Below, piece by piece: positions 25,073-34,080 of a stretch of DNA of 64,000 nucleotides. Origin of the DNA: Deltaproteobacteria bacterium HGW-Deltaproteobacteria-6 (lineage in GTDB: Bacteria > Desulfobacterota > Syntrophia > Syntrophales > Smithellaceae); assembly GCA_002840435.1 (NCBI GenBank), contig PHAT01000001.1, positions 304,300 to 368,299 of the forward strand. The letters run 5' to 3'. The notes beneath the pieces are model-generated. The model was not told the origin of the DNA. It saw only the letters and a list, made by a program, of their open reading frames with translations, and did no database searches. Position 1 is the stretch's first letter. Every line of letters begins with the position of its first letter. Made by a program: the position numbers and the translations under genes.

Positions 25073-26066
25073 ATTTTTCATAGCCCCGTGTAATATAAAA
25101 AATGGCCAGGTCGAAAAAGATCGTCATGCGCCTTTGCAGTTCAAACGTCATGTAAAGATCGAGGTTTTTCTGAAGAGTGCCCTGAGACAGAGCGACATCC
25201 CAGATATGTTTACGGATCAAACTCAATGCGCTCAATACGCCGCTGATTTTCGCCCCCGCTTTATTTCTCTCCGAACCCAGTTTGGTATAGAAAATTTTGA
25301 TGCGTTCGATATCATACGCATGACCCAGCCAGAGAGTGATTTGTGAGATAATTCTGTCACAGATGTTGTAAAGTGTGCGGGTTTCCGTATGGCGATATTC
25401 GGCGGTGGAAGGATTGGCCGTCATGTCTGCTATCCATTGCTCGATCATTTTCTCCTTATTCTTCGAAATATCGTTGATCAGACGCCGCGTCAACGCATTA
25501 GCGCCTTTGCGTTTTGTGGTCATTGCATCATCGGGATGCGAAATGGAATCCAGGATGGCCCAATAGTCTTTCTTGCTTTTGATATAAGCCGAAAGGGCGC
25601 GATTATTGGGACGAAAAGCAAGCGGCGGAATTTCATCAATCGGACAGAAACGCGCCTGGGCGCTGTCATCGCCTGCACGGACCCTTCCGCCGGTTTTTTC
25701 CGCAACAAAAGTCAGAAAGAGCAGATCGCCGTAAAAACGGCTTTTATAGGAGTCAACATCCAGCAGACGGGTGATTTTTCCTTTGATGCCCGTCTCTTCA
25801 TGGAGTTCGCGCAAAGCCGCATCCTGGATGCTTTCTCCCGCTTCCGCGAAACCGGTCGGGAGGCACCAGAGGCCTTTATGAGGCGCCCGGTCGCGTTTGA
25901 CCAGAAGAATCTGCCGGTCCTCATCCACGATGGTGGAAACCACCGGCAACGGATTGTCGTAGAAAAAACTGTGGCAGTGCGAACAGCAGTCTCTCAGAAC
26001 ATGATCTTCCTTTTTTCGGGTGATTTGCCCGCCGCAATAGAGGCAGAACCGGCGCTGCTTTTTCAT
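25071..26066 (-). CDS. Nudix hydrolase with zinc ribbon and RsbRD-like C-terminal domain
   Basis: A 331-residue protein in three parts. An N-terminal zinc ribbon has CLYC and CSHC. A Nudix hydrolase domain follows with the box GFAEAGESIQDAALRELHEE, which cleaves nucleoside diphosphates linked to another group. The last 160 residues are helical and resemble the RsbRD N-terminal sensor domain (LGSERNKAGAKISGVLSAL). ATG 26066 is chosen because AAGGA lies six bases upstream and it gives an ATGA overlap with the methyltransferase stop. The first two parts are typical of NADH pyrophosphatase-like enzymes; the helical tail is not. The substrate is unknown. Confidence 0.8.
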   Translation of the reverse strand: MKKQRRFCLYCGGQITRKKEDHVLRDCCSHCHSFFYDNPLPVVSTIVDEDRQILLVKRDRAPHKGLWCLPTGFAEAGESIQDAALRELHEETGIKGKITRLLDVDSYKSRFYGDLLFLTFVAEKTGGRVRAGDDSAQARFCPIDEIPPLAFRPNNRALSAYIKSKKDYWAILDSISHPDDAMTTKRKGANALTRRLINDISKNKEKMIEQWIADMTANPSTAEYRHTETRTLYNICDRIISQITLWLGHAYDIERIKIFYTKLGSERNKAGAKISGVLSALSLIRKHIWDVALSQGTLQKNLDLYMTFELQRRMTIFFDLAIFYITRGYEK

Positions 26067-26923
26067 GGGTTTTCCTTTGAAAACTGAGGTTGTGAACAAA
26101 TAAAAATGGCGTCGTCTTTGCACATGGTGATGACTTTACTTACGGCGCCGATGTCCTGCAGCTTGTGTAAAAGTTTATGAATGATATTCTTTTTACTGGC
26201 CACCGTACCGATCAGAAAAAACGGGCTTTTAAACTGATAATAATCAATAAAGAAATAGATGTCCCACGGCTGGAAAATAAGAGAATTTTTAAAATCCAGT
26301 TTCCGGATCTGACTAAAAAATGGATGCAGCAGTGCTTTGCCGTTTTCGGCTGAAAATTGCCGGATGATAGTCTCAATCGGCAGGAGTTGCTTGTTCACGA
26401 GCAGTTGATGTTCTTTTAGGGTATTTCTGGTGATGTGAATCAGTTCCTGCATGTTGCATTCATCGTGTGTAATGGTGATGAAAGTTCCGTCTTTTTTCAG
26501 AACACGGGATATTTCCGGTATCATCTCGACAAAGAAATACAAGGCAAAGCTGCAAATAATCAGATCGAATGAAGCGGGCGGGCATTTCTTGATCGCCTGG
26601 ACGCCTGTTGATGAAAATGTCCCGGAGTAGCCGGCACGCTTGCAGGCTTCAAGGAAAAAAGGTTCGTATTCGGCAATGATATCCATCCCGGTGATGGTCG
26701 CCTCCCGGTGCAGTCGTCCTTTTAGCGCTTCCGTAAATGCTCCGAAGGCGCAGCCCAGTTCCAGAACATTGCGGCAGGAGGAAAGGTCAACCTGGTTCAG
26801 GGCCGTGAGACGAATATCCTCTTTGTTGGATGAGAATTGGCGAATCAGCGTTTCAATATGCTGATGTTTTTGCACATTGCGGAAAACCTGACGGATCTTT
26901 TTCTTATCCAGAAAATCTGCCAT
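26063..26923 (-). CDS. Class I SAM-dependent methyltransferase
   Basis: A 286-residue protein with a Rossmann-type methyltransferase core. The SAM-binding motif I is VLELGCAFGAF near residue 54, followed by the acidic loop at MDIIAEYEP, and ASFDLIICSFALYF as motif IV. The first 45 and last 90 residues are unassigned. Its substrate cannot be told from sequence. It overlaps the Nudix gene by four bases (ATGA), so the two are translated together, and it lies downstream of the HcpR-like regulator in the same direction. Confidence 0.8.
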   Translation of the reverse strand: MADFLDKKKIRQVFRNVQKHQHIETLIRQFSSNKEDIRLTALNQVDLSSCRNVLELGCAFGAFTEALKGRLHREATITGMDIIAEYEPFFLEACKRAGYSGTFSSTGVQAIKKCPPASFDLIICSFALYFFVEMIPEISRVLKKDGTFITITHDECNMQELIHITRNTLKEHQLLVNKQLLPIETIIRQFSAENGKALLHPFFSQIRKLDFKNSLIFQPWDIYFFIDYYQFKSPFFLIGTVASKKNIIHKLLHKLQDIGAVSKVITMCKDDAIFICSQPQFSKENP

Positions 26924-26995
26924 GTTTTTTTCCTCAACTTGCTGACAAGATGTTTCAGTTCATGTTTCGGCCCTTTTTCCGGGCCAAGGGGGGCC

Positions 26996-27682
26996 TCAAG
27001 CCAATCTTCTGACGCCTTCCGCCAGTTCAATGAGCCCTTTTTGATCCAGAATGCAAATCGTGCGCGTATCCGCTTTAATCAACTTCTCATCCGTCATACG
27101 CTTCAGGATGCGGGAAAGTGTTTCGGGGATGGTGCCCAGCAATCCGGCCATTTGATTCTTGGAGATGTCCAACTTGACGGTGGTGGAATCGTCGTTATGT
27201 TCATGAAGGTAGAGCAGATAGGCAGCCAGTCTTCCCGGAACTTCTTTGAGAGATAAATTTTCGACCAGCATCGTAAGCTTGCGCAGGCGCTGGGATAGAA
27301 GCGCCAGCATGGAAAGTGCAAGAGAAGGTTGCAGGCTGATCAGTTCCAAAAACTTCTGTCTCGGAAAGAACAGGACAATGGTTTCGGCAAGCGCCTGGGC
27401 GGAAGCCGGATAATGTTGCCCGGCAAAGACAGCCGCTTCCGCGAATGGTTCGGGCGCCTCCAGAATATGAAAAATTTGTTCTTTGCCGTCAGGCGAAAGT
27501 TTGAAAACTTTTACTTTACCGGAAAGGATAATATAAAAGCCGATGCCCTCGTCGCCTTCCGCAAAAAAGTTTTGCCCTCGTGAATAATATTTTCGCACGG
27601 CGATGGCCCCCAGTGCGGTGCATTGTTTTGGTGACAGGCCTTCAAACAGCGGAATGCCGGCGATAATCGATGTAATGTCCAT
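26996..27682 (-). CDS. hcpR: Crp/Fnr-family regulator, HcpR-like
   Basis: A 228-residue transcription factor with an N-terminal cyclic-nucleotide-binding-type domain (ideas such as EGDEGIGFYIILSGKVKVF), a dimerisation helix and a C-terminal winged helix with NQMAGLLGTIPETLSRILKRM. The N-terminus lacks the cysteines of an Fnr [4Fe-4S] cluster, so it is not a classical Fnr. It is divergent from hcp, and the shared intergenic region has a perfect TTGAC-N4-GTCAA palindrome. That matches HcpR, the nitrosative-stress regulator of hcp in Desulfovibrio and relatives. Probably also autoregulated. Confidence 0.8.
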   Translation of the reverse strand: MDITSIIAGIPLFEGLSPKQCTALGAIAVRKYYSRGQNFFAEGDEGIGFYIILSGKVKVFKLSPDGKEQIFHILEAPEPFAEAAVFAGQHYPASAQALAETIVLFFPRQKFLELISLQPSLALSMLALLSQRLRKLTMLVENLSLKEVPGRLAAYLLYLHEHNDDSTTVKLDISKNQMAGLLGTIPETLSRILKRMTDEKLIKADTRTICILDQKGLIELAEGVRRLA

Positions 27683-27718
27683 AGATATTTTTCCTTCAAT
27701 GAAAAAATATCACTGATG

Positions 27719-27761
27719 CTTGACTTAAGTCAAGGTGCAACTGCCGATCTTTGATTATATT
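27719..27761 (+). promoter_or_regulatory. HcpR/Fnr-type operator and hcp promoter
   Basis: CTTGACTTAAGTCAAG (27719-27734) is a perfect 16-bp palindrome centred at 27726.5. A -10 hexamer TATATT lies at 27756-27761. Transcription starting at 27768 would put the palindrome at -41.5, the class II position for Crp/Fnr activators. It is also 37-52 bases upstream of the divergent regulator gene. Confidence 0.8.
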
Positions 27762-27811
27762 GCCATCAAAATGAAGCTACAAAAAAATTGAAAATAATAA
27801 GGAGACAGTCA

Positions 27812-29455
27812 ATGGAAAATTTAGCGATGTTTTGTTACCAGTGCGAGCAGACGGCAAAGGGCGAAGGATGCGTGAAGGGTGGTGTTTGCGGCAAGGACGC
27901 GGAGGTTGCCGCGCTTCAGGATATTCTGGTCTATGCGCTTCAGGGTTTGTCCATCGCGGCGGTGGATGCCCGCAAAGCGGGAATCAATGATCCGGATGTC
28001 AATGTCTTCACAGCCAAAGCGCTTTTTTCAACCCTGACCAATGTGGATTTTGACCCCGCGCGTTTTGTTACGTTGATCGGCAAATGCGCCGGGCTGCGCG
28101 ACAACCTTATAATAAAAGCTAAAAAGGCCGGGGCGACTATCGATGAAAAGACCACCGCGGTAACCTTCCAACCCCAATCCACAGTTGCCGGGCTTATTGC
28201 CAAGGCCCCCACAGCGTCGCTTAAAGCGGATGCCTTGGAAAACAAAGATATTCAATCACTCAAGCACATTTTATTGTTTGGCATCAAGGGAGTAGCGGCC
28301 TATGCCGATCATGCGCAGATTCTGGGGCAGGAAGATGAAAAGATTTATGCTTTTATTCAGGAAGCGCTCGCGGCCATCGCCCGGGAGAACCTGGATTTAA
28401 ACGGCTGGGTCGGCCTGGTCCTCAAATGCGGTGAAATCAATCTGCGCACCATGGAACTGCTCGACGCGGGCAATACCGGAGCCTTTGGTCATCCCGTTCC
28501 CACGTCCGTGCCACTTGGCGCTAAAAAAGGCAAGGCTATTCTGATTTCCGGCCACGATTTGAAAGATTTATCCGAACTGCTGAAGCAAACCGCCGGCAAA
28601 GGGATCAATATTTATACGCATGGCGAAATGCTGCCGGCGCACGGTTATCCGGAGCTGAAGAAGTATCCCCACTTCTACGGTCATTACGGAACAGCCTGGC
28701 AGAATCAGGCGAAAGAGTTTGCCGAATTTCCCGGCGCCATTCTGATGACCACCAATTGTATTCAGAGACCACGCGATGCTTATAAAGACAATCTTTTCAC
28801 CTGCGGTCTGGTCGGATGGCCCGGCGTTGCCCATATTGCTGACAGAAACTTCGAACCGGTTATCAAAAAAGCGCTCGAACTGCCGGGCTTTGCGGCAGAT
28901 CAGGAAGGTAAGTCAGTCATGGTGGGTTTTGCCCGCAATGCCGTTCTGGGTGTGGCCGATAAAGTCATTGAGGCGGTCAAAGGCAAGGCTATCCGCCACT
29001 TCTTTCTGGTCGCCGGATGCGATGGTGCCAAACCCGGTAGAAATTACTATACGGAGTTTGTTGAAAAAGCGCCTAAAGACACAGTGGTCATGACACTGGC
29101 TTGCGGTAAGTTCCGTTTCTTTGATCAGGAGCTGGGCGATATCGGTGGCATCCCGCGTCTGCTGGACGTCGGACAATGCAACGACGCGTATTCGGCCATT
29201 CAAATTGCCGTGGCGTTATCCAAGGCATTTAATTGCGGCGTCAATGATCTTCCATTGTCCATGATTCTGTCCTGGTATGAGCAAAAAGCGGTAGCTATTC
29301 TGCTGACACTCTTGTATCTCGGTATCAAGGACATTCGCCTGGGACCGTCTTTGCCGGCTTTCATTACGCCTAACGTGTTAAATGTGCTGGTGGAGAATTT
29401 CGCAATCAAACCGATCACCACGCCGGACGAGGATTTGAAAACAATATTAGGTTAA
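27812..29455 (+). CDS. hcp: Hybrid cluster protein (hydroxylamine/NO reductase type)
   Basis: Hcp protects anaerobes from nitric oxide and related species; it was first described as a hydroxylamine reductase. The 547-residue protein has the N-terminal [4Fe-4S] motif CX2CX8CX5C (C8, C11, C20, C26) and a long C-terminal part carrying the hybrid cluster ligands, with VAGCDGAKPGRNYYTEF and CGVNDLPLSMILSWYEQKA. ATG 27812 follows AGGAG by eight bases. No hcr reductase gene is adjacent. It is predicted to be activated by the divergent HcpR-like protein. Confidence 0.95.
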   Translation: MENLAMFCYQCEQTAKGEGCVKGGVCGKDAEVAALQDILVYALQGLSIAAVDARKAGINDPDVNVFTAKALFSTLTNVDFDPARFVTLIGKCAGLRDNLIIKAKKAGATIDEKTTAVTFQPQSTVAGLIAKAPTASLKADALENKDIQSLKHILLFGIKGVAAYADHAQILGQEDEKIYAFIQEALAAIARENLDLNGWVGLVLKCGEINLRTMELLDAGNTGAFGHPVPTSVPLGAKKGKAILISGHDLKDLSELLKQTAGKGINIYTHGEMLPAHGYPELKKYPHFYGHYGTAWQNQAKEFAEFPGAILMTTNCIQRPRDAYKDNLFTCGLVGWPGVAHIADRNFEPVIKKALELPGFAADQEGKSVMVGFARNAVLGVADKVIEAVKGKAIRHFFLVAGCDGAKPGRNYYTEFVEKAPKDTVVMTLACGKFRFFDQELGDIGGIPRLLDVGQCNDAYSAIQIAVALSKAFNCGVNDLPLSMILSWYEQKAVAILLTLLYLGIKDIRLGPSLPAFITPNVLNVLVENFAIKPITTPDEDLKTILG

Positions 29456-29934
29456 AAATTACGGCTGTCATAACCTTTCAGGTCACCCGTTCCGGGCAAG
29501 CGAAGCGCGACACGGAATCCAGTAATTGTGTGCGAAAGTATGATTTCAAAAACAGGCTGCTCACGAAAAGCGTGAGCAGCCTGTTTGCATCTAAGGGTTT
29601 CCGTCAGTAAACTTCGTCATGCCTGCTCATCAATACCGATGTTGCTCTTCAGTATCTAAGCGTCTCGTCAGACAGCTCAACCGCCACCTGGACGCGGTGT
29701 CGGGCAAGTTCTAAGATAGGGAGGGTCACCTTCGAGCATTCCACTCACCGATGGAATCGCCTGGACAAACCTTGGAAACGGAACGAGAATCACCGGAGGG
29801 CGGCAGCTTGCCGGTCTTATTCTTCCGAAACACGAAAACCACTTTATTTATGCGCATTGAACAAATTAGCTGACATTCATAATTATTATATTTTCTTGCA
29901 GTGGAATTTTCCGCATGCCCTATTTCAATAGGCT
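29456..29934. other. Intergenic stretch with decayed or unassigned sequence
   Basis: About 480 bases without a supportable gene. A strong hairpin lies at 29550-29586. The bases around 29485-29523 (CCGTTCCGGGC and CACGGAATCC) look like an intergenic palindromic repeat. An open frame from about 29606 to 29930 has no start codon with a ribosome binding site and no recognisable product. Confidence 0.5.
29550..29586. terminator. Perfect 16-bp hairpin after hcp
   Basis: Arms AAACAGGCTGCTCACG (29550-29565) and CGTGAGCAGCCTGTTT (29571-29586) pair perfectly around AAAAG. There is no T-run beyond the closing TTT, so it may be a weak terminator or an RNA-stabilising stem. It lies 95 bases after the hcp stop. 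Confidence 0.6.
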
Positions 29935-30606
29935 CTATTTTAGCACGATGGCATCGGTGAGCAGTTTTTCCGCAATGGTTAAGGTATTTTTCAGATATTT
30001 ATTAGGCAGCGTCTGTTTCATGGCTTTCATATCCATCACTTGAGTGATGCCAAGAAACATCGCCCATATAATGTCCGACAATGCGTAACCATTGATCTTT
30101 TTAAACAGACCCTGTGCTATCGCTTCGTCAATGATTCGTCGGCCAATTTCAAAATCGTATTTGCCTCTATTGCTTAAGATCGAACGCGACTCCGGATTAA
30201 GTTGGTCGATCAAATCCCGGTGCTGGAAAAAGGTATTTGCCACCCGGAGGGAGTCTGGTGCTTTTTCATAACTGCGTACAAATATTTTAAAGAGGTTTTT
30301 CACCAGATCTCTTCCGGTTAGATATTTTCTATTGGACAGCTTATGCTCGATAGTTTCAAACTGTCTGCCGAATTCTTCCAAAAACGGCAGCATCAGATGA
30401 GAGTACAGCTCATCTTTTGTAGCAAAGTGTTGATATACAGTTGGTTTGCTGATCTGCGCTTCAAGCGCAATGTCATCCATGGTTGTTTTTTGATATCCTT
30501 TGGAGAAAAAAAGTTTTTTTGCTGCTTCTAAAATAGTTTGAATCCGCTGGTCCTTTTCCCGATTTTTCCTCTCCAAGATTGCCTGCTTATGTTTGTGTTT
30601 GTTCAT
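29935..30606 (-). CDS. TetR-family repressor of the acyl-CoA operon
   Basis: A 223-residue TetR-type regulator. The N-terminal helix-turn-helix is TTMDDIALEAQISKPTVYQHFATKDEL; the rest is the helical ligand and dimer domain. ATG 30606 is chosen because GAGG lies six bases upstream; the longer frame adds 33 unlikely residues. It is divergent from the ten-gene acyl-CoA operon, the same layout as atuR with the Pseudomonas atu genes. Three related inverted repeats overlap the operon promoter. The ligand is probably an acyl-CoA made by the pathway. Confidence 0.85.
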   Translation of the reverse strand: MNKHKHKQAILERKNREKDQRIQTILEAAKKLFFSKGYQKTTMDDIALEAQISKPTVYQHFATKDELYSHLMLPFLEEFGRQFETIEHKLSNRKYLTGRDLVKNLFKIFVRSYEKAPDSLRVANTFFQHRDLIDQLNPESRSILSNRGKYDFEIGRRIIDEAIAQGLFKKINGYALSDIIWAMFLGITQVMDMKAMKQTLPNKYLKNTLTIAEKLLTDAIVLK

Positions 30607-30677
30607 CGATTGCCTCAAAATATATGAAATTTGGGTACCCTGTGTGAGCTCGTGGTTGATACTGATTATGAGAATAT

Positions 30678-30705
30678 AATATATATCAACAGTAAATATT
30701 GTCAA
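30678..30705 (-). promoter_or_regulatory. Promoter of the tetR-type gene
   Basis: On the minus strand TTGACA (30700-30705) and TATATT (30678-30683) are 16 bases apart, about 70 bases upstream of the start codon. Confidence 0.6.
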
Positions 30706-30766
30706 GCCTAAATCCCGCTTTGCGCTTGGTTTTCACCGTGCACGTTAGAATTTTCAAAAATAATTG

Positions 30767-30829
30767 TTGACTAAAAGTTAACTTACGGTTAAATATCTAC
30801 TCACAGTATAAATATTAACTGCAAGTTAA
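30767..30829 (+). promoter_or_regulatory. Acyl-CoA operon promoter with three TetR-type operators
   Basis: Promoter: TTGACT (30767-30772), a 17-base spacer, TAAATA (30790-30795). Three 6-3-6 inverted repeats share the form TTRACT-N3-RGTTAA: 30767-30781, 30778-30792 (overlapping the first) and 30815-30829. The last extends to perfect 10-bp arms, AATATTAACT and AGTTAATATT. The first two cover the -35 and -10, so binding would block transcription. Confidence 0.75.
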
Positions 30830-30856
30830 TATTAAAAATATAATGCGAAAGGTGAA

Positions 30857-32479
30857 ATGGCTATGGATATCATAGAAACAAGAATCGATAAGAATTCCGA
30901 TGAATTCAAAAAGAATTACGAAGCCATGGCCTCTCTCGTGGTGGATCTCAAAGCAGAATTAAAAAAGGCGCGGGAGGATAGGTCGCAGAAAGTGATTGAT
31001 CGTTTAGCAAGCCAGGGCAAGATGCCTGTACGTAAAAAGTTGGATCTGCTTCTCGATAAAAATACCCCGTTTATTGAGATTGCGCCTCTGGCCGCAAGGG
31101 GCATGTATGACGGAAAAGTCCACTCTGCCGGGCTTGTGACTGGTATTGGCGTTATAGAAGGCCACGAAGTTCTTGTCGTAGCCAGCGACGCTACCATCAA
31201 GGGCGGATCGGTTTTTCCTATGGGCGTTAAAAAAAACCTGCGCTGTCAAACCATCTGCATGGAAAACCATTTGCCTATGGTTAACCTCCTCGATTCTGCC
31301 GGTGCTTATCTGCCCCTGCAATCAGAAATTTTCCCCGATATCGATGACGGTGGAAGGATTTTCTATAATCAAGCGGTTATTTCCAAAAAGGGCATCCCGC
31401 AAATTACGGCAGTTATGGGCCTGTGTACAGCCGGTGGGGCTTATGTTCCGGCCATGTCAGACGAAGTCATTCACGTCAAAGGAGAAGGCGCTATTTTCCT
31501 GGGGGGTCCGCCACTCGTTTTAGCGGCAACGGGCGAAGAAGTGACAGCCGATCAGCTTGGTGGAGCAGAAGTTCACTGCATCGAGTCGGGTGTATCTGAT
31601 TACTTTGCCGAAGATGACACTCATGCCATTATGATTGTCCGAAAAATTGTCAAGGCCCTTCCTGGAAACGAGAAAGCCCGGTTGACAATGCGTGAACCCA
31701 AACCACCTATCTATGATTCACGGGAACTTTACGGGGTGGTAAGCCGGGATTTGAAGGTTCCCTATGACTGCCGGGAAGTCATCGCGCGCATCGTGGATGG
31801 AAGCGAGTTTCTGGAATTCAAAGAACTCTATGGGCCGACTCTGGTGTGCGGATTCGCCTATGTCCATGGCTACCCTGTGGGTATTCTGGGAAACAACGGC
31901 ATTCTTTTCTCGAACAGCGCCCTCAAGGCAACCCAATTTATACAGTTGTGCGACCGGAGAAGGATTCCTCTTGTCTTCCTGCAGAACATCAATGGTTATA
32001 TCATCGGCAAAGAGTATGAACGCCTCGGGATTACCAAAGATGGACAGAAGATGGTTAATGCCGTCTCCACCTGCACTGTCCCCAAGTTCACCGTTATTGT
32101 AGGTGCCTCTTTCGGTGCAGGTAACTATGGTATGTGCGGTCGGGCGTATTCGCCACGGTTCCTCTGGATGTGGCCTAATGCCCAGATCGGCGTCATGGGC
32201 GGCGAACAGGCGGCGGGAGTCCTGATTACTCTGAAGAATGACCAGAACACGAAGGCCGGCTTTCCGCCTTTGACGAAAGCAGAAGAAGACCTCATCCGGG
32301 GGCCGATCGTGGAAGCTGCCAGAAAAGAGGGTGATGCCTACTATAGCACTGCAAATTTATGGGATGACGGTATCCTTGATCCGGCGGATACGCGCAATGT
32401 TTTAGGATTGGCGATTTCTGCTTCGCTTAACGCGCCTATTAAAGATGATGTACAAGGATACGGAATTTTCAGGATGTGA
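30857..32479 (+). CDS. Acyl-CoA carboxylase, carboxyltransferase subunit (MCC/geranyl-CoA type)
   Basis: The biotin-dependent carboxyltransferase that moves CO2 from biotin to an enoyl-CoA. The 540-residue protein is of the methylcrotonyl-CoA/geranyl-CoA carboxylase beta type. Segments include GLVTGIGVIEGHEVLVVASDA, CTAGGAYVPAMSDE, and SFGAGNYGMCGRAYSPRFLW followed by NAQIGVMGGEQAAGVL, which is characteristic of LiuB/AtuC. It works with the next two genes. ATG 30857 has an AGG five bases upstream. The exact substrate (3-methylcrotonyl-, geranyl- or another beta-methyl enoyl-CoA) cannot be decided. Confidence 0.88.
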   Translation: MAMDIIETRIDKNSDEFKKNYEAMASLVVDLKAELKKAREDRSQKVIDRLASQGKMPVRKKLDLLLDKNTPFIEIAPLAARGMYDGKVHSAGLVTGIGVIEGHEVLVVASDATIKGGSVFPMGVKKNLRCQTICMENHLPMVNLLDSAGAYLPLQSEIFPDIDDGGRIFYNQAVISKKGIPQITAVMGLCTAGGAYVPAMSDEVIHVKGEGAIFLGGPPLVLAATGEEVTADQLGGAEVHCIESGVSDYFAEDDTHAIMIVRKIVKALPGNEKARLTMREPKPPIYDSRELYGVVSRDLKVPYDCREVIARIVDGSEFLEFKELYGPTLVCGFAYVHGYPVGILGNNGILFSNSALKATQFIQLCDRRRIPLVFLQNINGYIIGKEYERLGITKDGQKMVNAVSTCTVPKFTVIVGASFGAGNYGMCGRAYSPRFLWMWPNAQIGVMGGEQAAGVLITLKNDQNTKAGFPPLTKAEEDLIRGPIVEAARKEGDAYYSTANLWDDGILDPADTRNVLGLAISASLNAPIKDDVQGYGIFRM

Positions 32480-32557
32480 CTATTAAAAACAGGCCAATAG
32501 ATTAAAGGCTGAAATATGTGACATTCTTCAGCCGATATTTCTGAAAGGAAAGCTAAG

Positions 32558-34045
32558 ATGTTTGAAAAAATACTGATTGCTAATCGGGGAGAAATTTCCG
32601 TTCGCATCATGTCCACATGCCGGGAAATGGGCATTAAAACCGTTGCCGTCCATTCTGAAGCTGATAAAGAGGCCCTCCATGTGTTGGAGGCGAACCAAAC
32701 TGTTTGTTTAGGTCCGGCAGAACCATCCGAAAGCTATTTACAAATGGACCGAATCATCTCCGCTGCCAAACAAACGGGGGCGCAGGCCATCCATCCCGGT
32801 TATGGATTCCTCTCAGAGAATCCCGTCTTTGCACAACGATGCGCACAAGAAGGAATAATCTTTATCGGTCCACCCGCCGGAGTTATCCGGAATCTTGGAA
32901 ATAAAACTGTGGCACGGCAAATCATGATTAAAAGTGATGTCCCAGTTATTCCCGGCATGATGGCCGCGGAACAGAATCATGATATTCTCATAAAGGAAGC
33001 TGATCGGATCGGCTATCCGGTTATCATCAAGGCGGCAGCTGGCGGAGGCGGCAAAGGGATGCGAATCGTTTGGTCTCCGGAAGATTTCCGGGAGGCTGCC
33101 GTCTCTGCAGCAAGCGAAGCAAGAAGTGCCTTTGGTAATGGTGACATCTACCTGGAAAAGTATTTTGAAAAGTCCCGACACGTTGAATTCCAGATTCTCG
33201 CTGACACCCACGGGAATATAATTCACCTGCTGGAACGCGAATGCTCCATTCAACGGCGGCATCAGAAAATCATTGAAGAAACGCCATCGCCCGCACTGAC
33301 ACCGACACTTCGTGAGGCCATGGGCAAATCCGCTGTGGCTGCTGCCAAGGCTGCAGGATACATAAACGCTGGTACGGTGGAATTTTTGCTTGATGAGACA
33401 GGAAAATTCTATTTTCTAGAGGTGAACACCCGTCTCCAGGTGGAACACCCCATCACGGAAATGATCACGGGTATCGATCTGGTGCGGCAGCAGATTGAAA
33501 TCGCCGCCGGTTCTCCTTTGACGCTCTCCCAGGGAGATATCGTCGGCCGCGGCCATGCCATCGAGTGCCGTATCTATGCTGAGGATCCTTTGAATTCTTT
33601 TATGCCTTCGCCGGGCAAAATTCACTTTGTCAAGGAACCCCGCGGGGGCGGCATCCGGAACGACTGCGGCATCTATTCGGGTTACACGGTTCCGATGGAA
33701 TATGATCCCATCCTCTCGAAATTGATTACCCATGCAGAAAAACGTGATGATTGTATCGAGCGCATGATCAAAGCCCTTAAGAGCTACATCATTTTGGGTG
33801 TTCTGACCCCCATTCCTTTACTGGTCGATATTCTTTCTTCGGAGTCCTTCCGCCGCGGAGAAACCTTCACTGATTTTATGGCTGTTCATTTTAACGGCTG
33901 GAAACCTGCCCCCGGAAACATCGGCCTTGCCGGTCTCGCCTATATGGCTGATCAGATCTCAAAACATAGCATCAAGAAAAGTCTTATTCCCGCGGAAGGT
34001 CTATCGCCTTCACCGTGGTTGACATTGGCGAATTTCCGGCCCTGA
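32558..34045 (+). CDS. Biotin carboxylase subunit of acyl-CoA carboxylase
   Basis: ATP-dependent carboxylation of biotin. At 495 residues it holds only the biotin carboxylase part: N-terminal FEKILIANRGEISVRI, ATP-grasp glycine loop AAAGGGGKGMRI, and the signature YFLEVNTRLQVEHPITEMI. The biotin carrier and linker domains that follow in one-chain MCC alpha subunits are on the next gene, 35 bases downstream. The remaining C-terminal 45 residues past the carboxylase core are unassigned. Confidence 0.92.
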   Translation: MFEKILIANRGEISVRIMSTCREMGIKTVAVHSEADKEALHVLEANQTVCLGPAEPSESYLQMDRIISAAKQTGAQAIHPGYGFLSENPVFAQRCAQEGIIFIGPPAGVIRNLGNKTVARQIMIKSDVPVIPGMMAAEQNHDILIKEADRIGYPVIIKAAAGGGGKGMRIVWSPEDFREAAVSAASEARSAFGNGDIYLEKYFEKSRHVEFQILADTHGNIIHLLERECSIQRRHQKIIEETPSPALTPTLREAMGKSAVAAAKAAGYINAGTVEFLLDETGKFYFLEVNTRLQVEHPITEMITGIDLVRQQIEIAAGSPLTLSQGDIVGRGHAIECRIYAEDPLNSFMPSPGKIHFVKEPRGGGIRNDCGIYSGYTVPMEYDPILSKLITHAEKRDDCIERMIKALKSYIILGVLTPIPLLVDILSSESFRRGETFTDFMAVHFNGWKPAPGNIGLAGLAYMADQISKHSIKKSLIPAEGLSPSPWLTLANFRP

Positions 34046-34080
34046 CGAGCAGCTGAATACTACATATTAAGGAGGCAGCC

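Noticed and set aside
29606-29934. Open frame of about 110 codons between hcp and the TetR gene
   Set aside because: No usable start codon, odd composition rich in S, R and T, and no similarity I can recognise.
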